Assembly: GCA_035495315.1 (NCBI GenBank)
Contig: DATJGF010000171.1
Location: 1-61,283, forward strand
Length of the DNA stretch: 61,283 bases
Direction of reading: 5' to 3'
Source: DATJGF01 sp035495315
Lineage (GTDB): Bacteria; Verrucomicrobiota; Verrucomicrobiia; Limisphaerales; UBA8199
The position numbers and the translations under genes are program-made. The notes beneath the pieces are model-generated. The model was not told the DNA's origin, made no database searches, and was given only the letters and a program-made list of their open reading frames with translations. Positions 43,201 to 52,180 of this stretch are shown piece after piece. How positions within the stretch are numbered: position 1 is the stretch's first letter; the number at the start of each line of letters is the position of its first letter.

Positions 43201-43641
43201 GACATCCTGTCCCAAGGGAAAGTAACGCTGCCCGTCGCTGGTTACGAACCGGTTCGTGTTGGCCGGATCGACGCGGACAAATCCCGGGCTGGTGGCGAGG
43301 CCAACAACCGACCACGAGGCGGGCTGAAGATTGGTGACGCTGAGAGCCTGTCCGTTTAAGGTTACGCCAGTGACGCGATATAGTCCCCGTTGCGAGGGAG
43401 TATGCCGGACTCGCCAGGTCGTGGCGCCGTCGAAAAATGCCGGCAGAGAAAGGCTCGATCCGTCGGGCTGCAACAGTTGCACTCGAAGGTCGGTCGCGAC
43501 GTAATCGAAAGGATCGGTTCCAAGGCTAGCGACAGTGAATGAGGCTTCCAGACGGGGATAAACTCCGCTCGCGCCGGCCGATGAACTAGAACCGACCAAC
43601 GCCCAAAGCACCAGGACCGGCAACGACAATCTTCTAACCAT
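40291..43641 (-). CDS. Secreted GH5-like cellulase/mannanase, multidomain
   Basis: The 1116-residue protein has a signal peptide (LPVLVLWALVGSSSSAGAS). Residues about 27-112 form a DUF5060-type beta domain. Residues about 120-460 are a TIM-barrel with WELFNEVQF (acid/base Glu290) and PIFGGECGMD (nucleophile Glu375), the clan A pattern of GH5. Two further beta-rich modules follow (a CBM-like one about 480-590, then NHL/SPRY-like strands about 740-900). Near the end DNADPDGDGIANLVEYALGL is a calcium-binding type-3 repeat common in Verrucomicrobiota. The enzyme probably attacks plant beta-glucan or mannan outside the cell; the exact specificity is not readable. Confidence 0.82.
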   Translation of the reverse strand: MVRRLSLPVLVLWALVGSSSSAGASGVYPRLEASFTVASLGTDPFDYVATDLRVQLLQPDGSSLSLPAFFDGATTWRVRHTPSQRGLYRVTGVTLNGQALSVTNLQPASWSVVGLATSPGFVRVDPANTNRFVTSDGQRYFPLGQDVAWDTSGTITVVGLLAKLGAARENWSRIWMDHWDGKNLDWPKVGNTFGALNLNVAQKWDAIVSAAEQGGISFQMTLQHHGQYSSTVDPNWGQNPYNAANGGFLSDATQFFTNATAKALTKRKLRYAVARWGYSPAIMAWELFNEVQFTDAAQKGQWANVAAWHDEMAQFIRSQDAYHHLITTSSQLDQRIWNQCDYYQHHDYPTDLISALRDAPGIPTGKPVKPIFGGECGMDPTPYLGFHAPLWAGLMSAQSGAAQQWYWDHIDADHAYNLFRSAGDFVLNAGLADQDSLSKSTPHVTCPINGSLSFGPGGGWASAVQTTFTVGDNAPDGIGTLPSYLQGNYHRAQMNMPNGYTFLVNYNQSGTFSVQVVQIASSGASLAVMVDNATTNRIDWPASGTDISTNYTLTVNVAAGSHTIRLTNPGQDWVNLGNITLNPYAPILAAYQIGTTNFAALWLWHRTNIYYTNATSTVAGSVLLSGFAPGTYSATWWDTFAGAPLTNLTFAVNGTNAVTLAVPAVLRSIALYAGPPPQAGVSPSSFTQTLATNSPPLELSLAVTNGGGLPLAYSLSITGATPLVYAAIDSTRPGGPVFAWKDISAVGTEITTSFTALTGKPPADEGIVGPIPIGFAFPFFSGAQTPDLFTNLYLSPNGFITFGPFGGDTSLNLPLPSNSAPSNCIAFFWDDLDLSTGGHIYYATDPIAGTFTIQFQNVPIKGAGTTVSAQLILNISGEIIMQYQTLGRSNSCTVGLQNAMRTQGLQVAYNQSYPQNGLAVRVSPTPWLRLGAHSGFVSRFRTEQIPVLLDPTSVGIGNYHAKFLVRTADQASSLTIIPIDLNVATPIDFWRWSNFGTTVNAGSAADNADPDGDGIANLVEYALGLKPDSANSDPLDCEITADRLTIRYQRPHPAPVDVNYIAEVTANPAAATWDSGPLYTMQAIIDNGDGTETVTVTDLSDLGSASAHYLRIRVSR

Positions 43642-43756
43642 CTGTAATGTATACCACGCAGAAAGGTCTTGCTGCTATCGTCAATTCTCATGACAACTTT
43701 GTCTCCGTAGTGACAATCTGCACAGCCGGTAGCGCCAATTGTCAATCGGCTGTGCC

Positions 43757-43828
43757 GCCGACTGGCAGTCGGCAAAATGGGCGGCGGTTGTCGGCGCAGC
43801 GCCACTCCTCAGCCGGTTGCCAACCGGC
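43757..43828. repeat. Pair of perfect palindromes
   Basis: GCCGACTGGCAGTCGGC (43757-43773) and GCCGGTTGCCAACCGGC (43812-43828) are each 7-bp-arm perfect palindromes of the same design, in a 270-base spacer between divergent genes. A weaker third copy follows near 43835. Confidence 0.55.
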
Positions 43829-43915
43829 GATACGGCCGACTCGCAGTAGGCGTTACTAGTTCCCGGATTGCTTCAGAGGCGAAACCGGGCGAGTAGTATT
43901 CATGGCCGACGTGGC

Positions 43916-44350
43916 ATGGACGAACCTTCAAATCCAGTAAGAAGCGAACGGACCTTCGACAACATTGTTGCCGGGTCGACCGCGGTTGCGTTCGGATTGG
44001 TGTTCTGTTCGCTGGCGTGTGTCGCCAACGATCTCAACGGGGTGCTGACGTTTCAATGGCGCTGGACCGCACTGATCTGGCTGGCTGTTGGTCTCGGCGG
44101 GGGATGGTTCTTTTGGCATATGGCGTGGGGCGCGGAACGAGCAGCAACACGCCGGGCGAAAAACCGTTTTGTGGCCTACTGTGTCCTGCTTTCGCTCGTG
44201 ACGCTGTATCTGTTTGTCCGCCCGCTGAAGTTCGTTGCGAAAGAGAATGTCCGCGACGTGCTGGTCGGGCTTGGCCTTGCGATAGCCGTCCTGACGTTGT
44301 TTGGATGGATGATCCATACCTTGGTCCAGTGGCTTAGTCGGGAAGAATGA
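43916..44350 (+). CDS. Small membrane protein of unknown function
   Basis: The 144-residue protein from ATG 43916 has four predicted membrane helices (AVAFGLVFCSLACVA, ALIWLAVGLGGGWFFWHMAW, VAYCVLLSLVTLYLFV, VLVGLGLAIAVLTLFGWMI). No family is recognised. A short basic loop (AERAATRRAKNRF) faces the cytoplasm by the positive-inside rule. Confidence 0.6.
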   Translation: MDEPSNPVRSERTFDNIVAGSTAVAFGLVFCSLACVANDLNGVLTFQWRWTALIWLAVGLGGGWFFWHMAWGAERAATRRAKNRFVAYCVLLSLVTLYLFVRPLKFVAKENVRDVLVGLGLAIAVLTLFGWMIHTLVQWLSREE

Positions 44351-44557
44351 AGAAAGCGCTGCGGGGCGAGTGCTGGTTTGAATCACCTTAACGTCTCACA
44401 TTCCCGTAATCCCTGGCGTATCAAGCCGAATGAATTCGGCGGCTCGGGATAGTATCCAATCCGATCATGAGGAAGCTTGGGTTATTATTGTTTCTTGCTG
44501 TTTTATATATAAGGATTAGACTTTACGTAGCCGGCAGTGTTGAACCTCAGTAAGGTT

Positions 44558-44821
44558 ATGAAAATATCTGAAGCGTTTAAAACCCGGGAAGCGGAGGGGC
44601 TTTTTTCATCGTTACTAGTGATCGTTCTGCTTTTACTTCTCCCGATGCTTGGGGCAATAGCGATGCTCATCGGCTCGGTCATAGGATTGGTTTGTTACCT
44701 GGCTTTATCTGGCGCCCATGTTCGCGAAAGCCGCCACGCTCTTACCGCGGTGCTTTGTGTCATAATTGCTTTGTGGATGGCCACATTAATTGGGGCGCTG
44801 GTGGGCCTTCAGCCGAGGTGA
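44558..44821 (+). CDS. Small membrane protein of unknown function
   Basis: From ATG 44558, 87 residues with two to three hydrophobic segments (LLVIVLLLLLPMLGAIAMLI, LTAVLCVIIALWMATLIGAL). A GTG at 44537 would add 7 residues. It lies in the same direction as the preceding membrane protein but 207 bases apart. The function is unknown. Confidence 0.5.
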   Translation: MKISEAFKTREAEGLFSSLLVIVLLLLLPMLGAIAMLIGSVIGLVCYLALSGAHVRESRHALTAVLCVIIALWMATLIGALVGLQPR

Positions 44822-44895
44822 GGTTGTCGAGGACTGCCGGAACCAATCGCGGTTGCCAGCAGCGCAGCCGGTTGGCACGATAACGTGAGATTGGT

Positions 44896-45204
44896 ATGTC
44901 GGACTTGCAGTTGATCCTGGAAGGTGTCGTCCTGGCGTTGTTGCTTGGTTACTTATGCCTGAAACAAAGCCAGAGATCAGGCGCCCGCTCAGGGTCACTT
45001 AACTCTGCGGAGTGGAGCGGCAAGGCGATCGACGTCTCGCGGCTAAAATCTGGCTTGGCAGACACCCGCGCGGCTTGCCGAAGGGCTCGTCATTCAACCA
45101 CAGGGGTTTGTTTCCATCGCGCGCTGCTTGCATTAGCCCGCCACAGTGTCACCCGATTCAAGTACTTCGACGAACGCGCATCCGGAGAACAAGTTGACGG
45201 ATGA
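44896..45204 (+). CDS. Possible small single-pass membrane protein
   Basis: A 102-residue frame. The N-terminus has one clear membrane helix (LQLILEGVVLALLLGYLCL) followed by a polar region. The C-terminal half is Arg/Ala/Ser-rich without recognisable features and overlaps repeat-like DNA, so the true end may be earlier or the frame may be fortuitous. Confidence 0.35.
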   Translation: MSDLQLILEGVVLALLLGYLCLKQSQRSGARSGSLNSAEWSGKAIDVSRLKSGLADTRAACRRARHSTTGVCFHRALLALARHSVTRFKYFDERASGEQVDG

Positions 45205-45388
45205 GTTGGTGATTGCCGTATCCGAAAATGCGCCACTGCCCCCCCCAGCCATGGTGCGTAGGGGGCCGCAGGGGTAAAAAGCCGTCCCGTCGTCCCAAGC
45301 TCGGTAAACACGAGCGATTCTGCACTTTTGAGCCGTCCCGCGGGACGTCCCATGGAGTCCCACACGCGGCATCGAATTCAAAGAAGCA

Positions 45389-46249
45389 TTAGCGTGGGTA
45401 GCGCTGGTTGTCCTCGAGGCGCTGTTTGTTTTGGATCGCCAGGAGTCGAAGGGAGTCTTTGGCGAATTGGCTAACTTGGGGTCTGGGGTCCTGTGTTGCT
45501 CGTAGCAGTGTGGGCACCAGGAGATCGGACTGCTGGATAAAGACGTGGATAGGGAGATTGCCATTGCGACGAGCGAGCTCGCCGATGGCGCCAATTGCCA
45601 CGCACGCGATCTTCTCGTTGGAGTTGGTGATGGCTGGAACGAGAAGTTGGATGAGTCCCGGGGTAATGGTTGGCGAGTCTGCGCCCGACTCGAGAGCGCC
45701 GTGGCGGGCTGGATGTTGTGGGTTAAGGACGACTGCCGCCAGAGTTGGAGCTGGATCGTGGTCGATTCGCATCAGGGCTTGTATTGCCAGGATGCAAGCG
45801 GGCCAGTTTGTGTTTGTAGCCAGTCGTTTAAGGTCTGGTACGGCGGCGCTTGCTGCCGGGCCTGCGATGATGAGGGCGTTGCAGGCAGTAAATGCGCGGC
45901 GCTCTCTCGGGTCGATGGAAATAAAGCTGGAGATCCGTCGGTTGGTAAGAAGCGCCTTGGGAAGGAACTTCGCTATTGCGGCGATGCGCGCGCGTCGGGG
46001 GAATGGATCATACTGGAGTTGTCGCACCAGAGACGGGAGGCAGTTGTTGACTATTTCAGTAATGGCTTTTTTGGATTCACGATCGCCGTTGAAGGAATCC
46101 ACCCAGCTGGCCAGGGAATGTCCGCCGTAGATTGGGTCTGGTTGCGCCCGCAGGAGGCCCATGGCCGCAATTGCGGCGGCAAGAAGCAGAACGAGCAGGA
46201 GGAGGAGCCGTGCTTTCCCATGCACGTTTCGCAGGCTAGCACAAACCAT
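45389..46249 (-). CDS. Membrane-anchored HEAT-repeat protein
   Basis: A 286-residue protein with an N-terminal membrane segment (LLLLLVLLLAAAIAAMGLL), then YGGHSLASWVDSFNGD, a start common to Verrucomicrobiota HEAT proteins. About five helical HEAT/armadillo-like repeats follow (AACNALIIAGPAASAAVPDL, IACVAIGAIGELARRNG, LVPTLLRATQDPRPQVSQFA). Such scaffolds bind proteins, but no partner is evident. Confidence 0.75.
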   Translation of the reverse strand: MVCASLRNVHGKARLLLLLVLLLAAAIAAMGLLRAQPDPIYGGHSLASWVDSFNGDRESKKAITEIVNNCLPSLVRQLQYDPFPRRARIAAIAKFLPKALLTNRRISSFISIDPRERRAFTACNALIIAGPAASAAVPDLKRLATNTNWPACILAIQALMRIDHDPAPTLAAVVLNPQHPARHGALESGADSPTITPGLIQLLVPAITNSNEKIACVAIGAIGELARRNGNLPIHVFIQQSDLLVPTLLRATQDPRPQVSQFAKDSLRLLAIQNKQRLEDNQRYPR

Positions 46250-46375
46250 GGCTCACGAGCGAGCAAATTGAGAGTGCCTGATCGGCCGCTGAGGAGTGGT
46301 TGTGGATAAAGTTAGGATAACTTTTAATAACTTGTCGTCGCCCGATTTTGCCGACCGATTTAGGGTTGCGTTGCT

Positions 46376-46669
46376 ATGAATGATCAACGAGCCAAACACA
46401 TGTTGCGCGCAAAGCGCAAATCAGATCAGGCACAGCTAGACCAGGCCGTGGAGGTAATCCTTAAAGGAGTGCCTCCGGAGCTGACCCGCGAACAAATAGT
46501 CATCTCCAGCGACGAAAGCGCACCGCGTGTGCTGCTGGGCGACGACGCGCGAACGCTGGAGCCGAGCGGAGAAGTCTATGAGGCAATGGGCAAGATTATT
46601 GGATTAGCCGTTAGAAGCGACTGGACCCGTCAGCATTTGGATCGCTGCGCTTACTACTACGTGAAGTAA
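46376..46669 (+). CDS. Small hydrophilic protein of unknown function
   Basis: A 97-residue frame with a balanced charged composition (QAQLDQAVEVILKGVPPELT, REQIVISSDESAPRVLLGDD). It has no signal peptide and no recognised family. It diverges from the HEAT-repeat gene. Codon-like composition and a clean start make it a likely gene, though function is unknown. Confidence 0.5.
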   Translation: MNDQRAKHMLRAKRKSDQAQLDQAVEVILKGVPPELTREQIVISSDESAPRVLLGDDARTLEPSGEVYEAMGKIIGLAVRSDWTRQHLDRCAYYYVK

Positions 46670-47059
46670 GCAGCCGCCCGAGGCAAGTGCTGGTGCTCGG
46701 CGACCGGCTCGCAGTTTTCATTAGCGCGCCGCGAATAAAAAGCCAGGATGCACGGCGTTTTGGTTGGTCCGTTCATGGACCCGCAAGCTCCATGTCCTCT
46801 GTCCTCGGAAAATGTTACGGGAAAATGCAAAAATCTTGATAGCCGGCTAGAGGGGGACAGAAGACTGACTGCAAAGGCCAAAAGAAATAGGCTCCAGCAG
46901 TGTTTTTGTCCCTGAGCCCGATGGTTGTGGTCGGACGCGCGTGAGACAGTTTGAACCCACCTCCTTGGCTTGGGTTTTTTATCGGGGCAACGATCGGGAA
47001 CTCAATGGAGAAGATCTTGCCGAAACCGGAAAGGGTTGCATCCTATCAATCATAAGCCG
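46670..47059. other. Spacer before the ceramidase-like gene
   Basis: About 390 bases with no recognisable gene. A terminator-like hairpin lies at 46954-46980. A promoter for the ceramidase-like gene is expected near 46985-47050, but no clear boxes are seen. Confidence 0.4.
46954..46980 (+). terminator. Rho-independent-like terminator
   Basis: AACCCA pairs with TGGGTT around a loop, and the stem runs into six T residues. It would end rightward transcription of the small gene at 46376. Confidence 0.5.
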
Positions 47060-48472
47060 ATGAGCACCCTCTGGACTCAATTCCTTCTTGCGTTGGCCGC
47101 GACAAGCGTATCGTGTGCCCTTCCGTCCCAAAGCGCGGGGGCCGCGCTTCGCGTCGGAGTGGCGGTGGTCGACATTACTCCACCACTGGGCATTCCGATG
47201 GCGGGGTATTATCACGAACGCGGCGCCGATGGAGTGCTGGATGCACTTTACAGCAAGGCGCTAGTGATCGAGTCAGGCGGCGAGCGCACCGCGTTGGTGA
47301 CGTTGGACCTCATCAGCATTCGGCACGCAATTGCGGAAAGTGCCCGAACGGCCATCGAGAAGACTATTGGCATCAAGGCCGGCAACGTGATGATTAGCGC
47401 CACTCACGCGCATACTGGACCCGAACTGACCGATCCAGGCGAAACCGATTCAGGTTTCGCAGGCCAGAAGCGCCTGGTTAACGACTACTCCGCGGCCTTG
47501 CCCAGCCGAATCGCCGAAAGCGTGCGGCTTGCCAATGAGCGGTTGCAACCCGCGCAAATCGCGGTTGCAGAAGGACGTTGCGAAGACCTCACCTTCAACC
47601 GGCGCTACTTCATGCGCGATGGCAGCGTTGGCTGGAACCCGGGCAAACGCAATCCCGAGATTGTCATGCCAGCCGGTCCGAGCGATCCCGAAGTCAAACT
47701 CCTGTATGTGGAGAGGGCTGGGGCAAACGGTCCCACGCAGTCCATCGCCACCTACGTCAACTTTACGATGCACCCGGACACGTGTGGTGGTAGCAAAATT
47801 AGCGCTGATTGGCCCGGCGCTCTAGGCCGTGTGCTCGCAGGGTACCATGGCACCAACCATGTCACCCTGGTCGCCAACGGGACCTGTGGAAACCTAAACC
47901 ACATTGACACCTCCTGGGCCTGGCCTCAGGGCACCGCGATCGAGCAGTATCGCATTGCTACCATTATTGGTGCATCTGTGTTCCAGGCGTACAAACATCT
48001 CACTCCAGTTGCGGCAGGACCGATACGCGCCAAGTCGCAGTTGGTAGAACTTGAGTTACCCCATACGACGGCAGAAGAGGTTCAGGAGGCAAAACAAACT
48101 CTCGCTGCCACCAAGGACGATCGCGACGGCAACTTTATGAAATTAGTGCGCGCTAACCGTGTGCTGGAGGTTGCCAGTCGCCAGGGCAAGTCACACCGTG
48201 TCGAAGTGCAGGTGATCGCCCTGGGGAAGGAAGTCGCCTGGGTGAGTTTGCCGGGCGAAATTTTCGTCGAACTTGGGCTGGCTATCAAAAAACGGTCGCC
48301 GTTTCCTCATACTTTCGTGGTTGAATTGGCTAACGAGAGCGTGGGTTATGTCCCCGACCGCCGCAGTTACGCCGAGGGTAATTATGAACCCGAGAGCGCG
48401 CGCTGCGCCCCGGGATCAGGCGAGAAACTCGTCGAAGCCGCCGTCACGATCCTCGCCGAGTTGCACCAATAG
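47060..48472 (+). CDS. Secreted neutral ceramidase-like protein
   Basis: The 470-residue protein has a signal peptide (LWTQFLLALAATSVSCALPS). The neutral/alkaline ceramidase N-terminal pattern is present: VGVAVVDITPPLGIPMAGYY, ALVIESGGERTALVTLDLIS and the zinc-site ATHAHTGPELTDPG. FTMHPDTCGG and ADWPGALGRVL follow. The C-terminal beta domain of full ceramidases is missing, as is usual for the many short members in Verrucomicrobiota and Planctomycetota, so the real substrate may not be ceramide. It precedes the PVC cytochrome gene by 61 bases and may be co-transcribed. Confidence 0.85.
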   Translation: MSTLWTQFLLALAATSVSCALPSQSAGAALRVGVAVVDITPPLGIPMAGYYHERGADGVLDALYSKALVIESGGERTALVTLDLISIRHAIAESARTAIEKTIGIKAGNVMISATHAHTGPELTDPGETDSGFAGQKRLVNDYSAALPSRIAESVRLANERLQPAQIAVAEGRCEDLTFNRRYFMRDGSVGWNPGKRNPEIVMPAGPSDPEVKLLYVERAGANGPTQSIATYVNFTMHPDTCGGSKISADWPGALGRVLAGYHGTNHVTLVANGTCGNLNHIDTSWAWPQGTAIEQYRIATIIGASVFQAYKHLTPVAAGPIRAKSQLVELELPHTTAEEVQEAKQTLAATKDDRDGNFMKLVRANRVLEVASRQGKSHRVEVQVIALGKEVAWVSLPGEIFVELGLAIKKRSPFPHTFVVELANESVGYVPDRRSYAEGNYEPESARCAPGSGEKLVEAAVTILAELHQ

Positions 48473-48533
48473 CGAATTTTCGCGCTGAGATGCTCAGAAG
48501 TTCGGTTGCACCCGCAGTTATGATCACCAAGAT

Positions 48534-51500
48534 ATGAAGCGGAACCCCGGGCTCTGTAGCTTCGTCGTCGGGCTTGGCCTTCTGAAGTTGGGGATTGCAG
48601 ATGGCGCGAGCGCGCCGGCCGTTTCCGCGGGCGTGGAAAAATCGAGCAATCCAATCTCGGTTTCCCAGGCAATGGCTTCCTTCAAAATAGAGGAGGGATT
48701 TCGAGTTGAACTCGCCGCGGCCGAACCGACTACGGTCGACCCCGTGGCAATTGCTTTCGATGAGAACGGCCGGATGTTTGTGGTGGAGGATCGTGGTTAC
48801 CCGACGGGTCCTCCACCGGGGCACCCTCCAGCAGGCGTGATCGCCGTTCTTGAGGACAGCGATGGCGACGGCGTGTATGACAAGCGAACCGTCTTTGCTG
48901 AAGGGCTCACTTTCCCCAACGGAATCGCATGTTGGCGCGGTGGGGTATTCGTCACTTGCGCCCCAGACATCTACTATTTAAAGGATACACTGGGCAACGG
49001 AAGAGCCAATGTCCGAAAAGTGGTGTTGACCGGCTTCGACGACACCACTACGACTCAACTGCGTGTCAGTCATCCTATTCTGGGTCGGGATGGCTGGATT
49101 TATCTGACGAGTGGTCTAACTGGCGGCAAGGTCATATCGCCAGAACATCCCGAACGACCGGCCGTGGAATTCAAAAAGAGCGACTCCCGGTTCCAGCCGG
49201 ACACACTTGATTTCGAAACAGTTGCCGGTGCCGGGCAATTCGGAATGAGTTTTGATGAGTTCGGGCGCCGGTTTGTTTGTTCTAATCGCAACCCGCTTCA
49301 ACACATCGTCCTCGAGACTCGTTACCTGAGACGCAACCCTTACCTGGTGTTTAGCGAGACGGTTCAGGACGTCGCGCTTTCGGGGGCGGACGGTAAGGTT
49401 TGGCCTATCAGCCCTGACACCACCACGGCTAGTTTTATTCCAGAGTTAATGGGCTCACCGCATGCGGGCACATTCACTTCCGCGTGTGGCTGTTTAATTT
49501 ATCGTGGCGACATGCTCGGCCCGGAGGTGTTCGACAACGCCTTCGTCTGTGAGCCGGCACAAAATCTTGTTCAACGTCAGGTTCTCTCCCCGCTCGGCGT
49601 CAGTTTCAGAGCTCAACCGGCTCACCAGGGTGTCGATTTCTTTACCTCCGCCGATACTTGGTTTCGCCCGGTCTTCGCTGCCGAGGGACCAGAAGACGCT
49701 TTGTATATCTGTGACATGTATCGCAAGGTCATCGACCATCCCCAATATCTGCCGGAAGCTGTGCGCGCCATTTCCGACTTCGATGCCGGCAAGGATAAGG
49801 GCCGGATCTATCGAATTGTTCCCGATAAAATGCCCACAAAACACCTCGCCCGGGCGCGTTCTCCAGGACTGAGCATCCTGAAGGCCAGCGAATTATGTCG
49901 GGCTCTAACAAGCTCGAATGCCTGGACGCGAGCAACCGCTTTCCGTTTATTGTTGGAAAGAAAGGACCCGTCAACGGTTCCTACACTTAGAACCATGGTG
50001 AGCAATTCTCAATTGTTGGCTCAAACCAAAGTCGCTGCCCTCAGATTATTGGATGCTTTGAGCGCACTCGACCTGAAGACAATTGAAGTCGGCCTCGCCG
50101 ACCCTCACCCGGGCGTGCGCGAAAACGCCTGTCAGTTGGCTGAAGCTCGCTTGAATGCCTCAGAAGAATTGTTGGAGCAAGTTTCAAAACTCGGGCACGA
50201 CCCGGAACCGCGCGTGCGTTTTCAATGCGCATTGGTCCTGCGAGAAGGGGCGAGTACTGGCAAGATGAATGTGCTGGCGGGCATTGCGATGCGCGACGGA
50301 GCCGATCCGTGGGCTCGAGCCGCCGTCTTGAGTTCCGTCGGAAATCGCGCCGAAGACTTTTTCAACGCACTGATGGTCACCCCCCCCGGGTCGGCGGATG
50401 CGATGGCGGCTGTAATGACGGATTTGAGCCACATCTTCGGGCTGGGCCAGTCACCTGAGAAGTGTTTGATGCTGCTAAACCAAATTACCGAGACTGTTCA
50501 GAGTGCCGGGTTGAGCTGGCAGGCCGCGGCGGTTGAAGGCCTGGCGGAAGGATTGAGAAGTCGTGGCCTGGCCCAGGCAGGCGTTCCTCCAATACAGAGT
50601 CTGGTTTCCATTGATTCTGCCGAAGCTCGGCTGGGCCGAGCTCGGTTTGAGGAGTTGCTAAAGCACGCGATTAGCCAGGCCAGTAGCGCCGATACGCCAC
50701 CAAACCAACGTCTGGCGACGATCGCGTTGCTCGGCGAGACTGATAGTGCCGAGGCTACCAACTTGCTGTTGACCCTGATCGTTCCGTCGGAACCGGGTGA
50801 AGTGCAAACCGCGGCAGTGCGTGCATGCGGTCGACTCCAGGATCCGGGTCTGGTCAAAGCCCTGGTCGTCGCGGAACGTTGGCGCGCCTACTTGCCTGCA
50901 GTCCGGGAGGCTGTGCTGACCATTCTAATGTCGCAGCCCCGTAATTTTTCGGTCCTGCTTGACGCTTTGGAACACGGCGACATTCAGGCCTGGTCTATCG
51001 ACCCTGCGCGTCGCAAACGACTGATGCAATACAACGACGAGCTGATTAAGAATCGCGCGCTGGCGCTGTTCAAGGACCAGGAAAGTGGCGACCGGCATAA
51101 AGTTTATGAAAGTTACAAATCGGTGCTAAATGTCGGCAGTAATGCCAAAAACGGACACGAAGTTTTCAGGAGGGTTTGCGCGCAGTGCCACACCCACGGC
51201 AGCGAAGGAGTGGCGGTTGGTCCTGATCTAACGGGTGTTCGGAATCAACCTGCCGAAGCGCTGCTGCTCCACATTCTAATTCCGTCCTATGAAATTGTTC
51301 CGGGTTATACCAGTTACAACGTCGAAACCAAGGATGGACAAATGTTGACAGGTCTCATCGCCTCGGAAACGGCGATGGCCATCACCCTCAAGAGATCGTT
51401 GGGCATTACTGACTCGATACTACGCAGCAACATCGCCACAATTTCCTCGTCCGGGCTCTCCCTCATGCCGGACGAATTGGAAAAGACAATGACACGTCAG

Positions 51501-51539
51501 GAACTTGCTGATCTGATCGCATTTTTGAAAGGGCCGTGA
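48534..51539 (+). CDS. PVC-type haem-binding dehydrogenase-like protein (propeller + HEAT + cytochrome c)
   Basis: A 1001-residue exported protein. Residues about 45-430 form a beta-propeller (FRVELAAAEPTTVDPVAIAF, VIAVLEDSDGDGVYDKRTVF, EGLTFPNGIACWRGG). Residues about 460-840 are HEAT-like helices. The C-terminus has a cytochrome c domain with CAQCH near residues 881-885, GPDLTGV, and a distal Met in LSLMPDEL. This is the 'membrane-bound dehydrogenase' architecture typical of Planctomycetota and Verrucomicrobiota. It probably oxidises a sugar or similar compound in the periplasm; the substrate is unknown. Confidence 0.9.
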   Translation: MKRNPGLCSFVVGLGLLKLGIADGASAPAVSAGVEKSSNPISVSQAMASFKIEEGFRVELAAAEPTTVDPVAIAFDENGRMFVVEDRGYPTGPPPGHPPAGVIAVLEDSDGDGVYDKRTVFAEGLTFPNGIACWRGGVFVTCAPDIYYLKDTLGNGRANVRKVVLTGFDDTTTTQLRVSHPILGRDGWIYLTSGLTGGKVISPEHPERPAVEFKKSDSRFQPDTLDFETVAGAGQFGMSFDEFGRRFVCSNRNPLQHIVLETRYLRRNPYLVFSETVQDVALSGADGKVWPISPDTTTASFIPELMGSPHAGTFTSACGCLIYRGDMLGPEVFDNAFVCEPAQNLVQRQVLSPLGVSFRAQPAHQGVDFFTSADTWFRPVFAAEGPEDALYICDMYRKVIDHPQYLPEAVRAISDFDAGKDKGRIYRIVPDKMPTKHLARARSPGLSILKASELCRALTSSNAWTRATAFRLLLERKDPSTVPTLRTMVSNSQLLAQTKVAALRLLDALSALDLKTIEVGLADPHPGVRENACQLAEARLNASEELLEQVSKLGHDPEPRVRFQCALVLREGASTGKMNVLAGIAMRDGADPWARAAVLSSVGNRAEDFFNALMVTPPGSADAMAAVMTDLSHIFGLGQSPEKCLMLLNQITETVQSAGLSWQAAAVEGLAEGLRSRGLAQAGVPPIQSLVSIDSAEARLGRARFEELLKHAISQASSADTPPNQRLATIALLGETDSAEATNLLLTLIVPSEPGEVQTAAVRACGRLQDPGLVKALVVAERWRAYLPAVREAVLTILMSQPRNFSVLLDALEHGDIQAWSIDPARRKRLMQYNDELIKNRALALFKDQESGDRHKVYESYKSVLNVGSNAKNGHEVFRRVCAQCHTHGSEGVAVGPDLTGVRNQPAEALLLHILIPSYEIVPGYTSYNVETKDGQMLTGLIASETAMAITLKRSLGITDSILRSNIATISSSGLSLMPDELEKTMTRQELADLIAFLKGP

Positions 51540-52180
51540 TTCCTTGGAGGCAGGCAACTTGGCGTGATTGATGCTTATCCTGAATGTTCCAGCCAAATCG
51601 TCGAACCACCGATAAAAAAGCACATAAAATTGAGTGGAACCGAGATGCTTAGGCATCCGTAATGCTAAGGGATAGTCGACATGCGATTGAAAGAAATTGA
51701 CAAAAGATCGCGCCATTTTAAAGGCATCGATCGAAATGCGTTCTTACGAACAAGTACTGGCCGTCGACCGCACGTTGACTTGCTCACAACGCTTTTCGTG
51801 CGCTCTACGAATCCCTTCTCAAAATAAAGCCGCAAACCCCGCAAAACCCCAAATCTTATGCTCAATGAGGACGAGAAAGAAGAACTGAGGCGAATCATTA
51901 ACAAGTTTGTCGAGCAACGCCGCTGCTTCCGGCCAATCCACCCTGATCAAGTAATGAAAGAGGTTAATTGGTTCAAACGGACGCAAGACTGCCTCCAAGA
52001 AGAGGAATCGACTGAGGCGCGGCCACGGTTTCAACTCTGATTGGGCTTACCCACGCAGGCGTTCAGGAGCCGCGCGCAATGATAGCTATTTAGATTTTGC
52101 CGAGCTTTCTCGATATGATGCTGAGCAGCATAATTGATAAGGGCGTCAATACGTCCTTTGCTTCTGTCGTTTGAGCGTAG
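51540..52180. other. Spacer with at most very small frames
   Basis: About 640 bases separate the cytochrome from the convergent acyl-CoA synthetase. Only short frames are present (51681-51827 and 51858-52040 on the plus strand). No repeat or RNA gene is recognised. Confidence 0.35.
51858..52040 (+). CDS. Possible small charged protein
   Basis: A 60-residue frame, LNEDEKEELRRIINKFVEQR then CFRPIHPDQVMKEV, with protein-like amphipathic composition but no known family and no strong ribosome site. Kept as a weak candidate only. Confidence 0.3.
   Translation: MLNEDEKEELRRIINKFVEQRRCFRPIHPDQVMKEVNWFKRTQDCLQEEESTEARPRFQL

Noticed and set aside
46657..46881. A 74-residue minus-strand frame in the spacer before the ceramidase-like gene
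   Set aside because: Low-complexity, no recognisable motif, and no supporting context.
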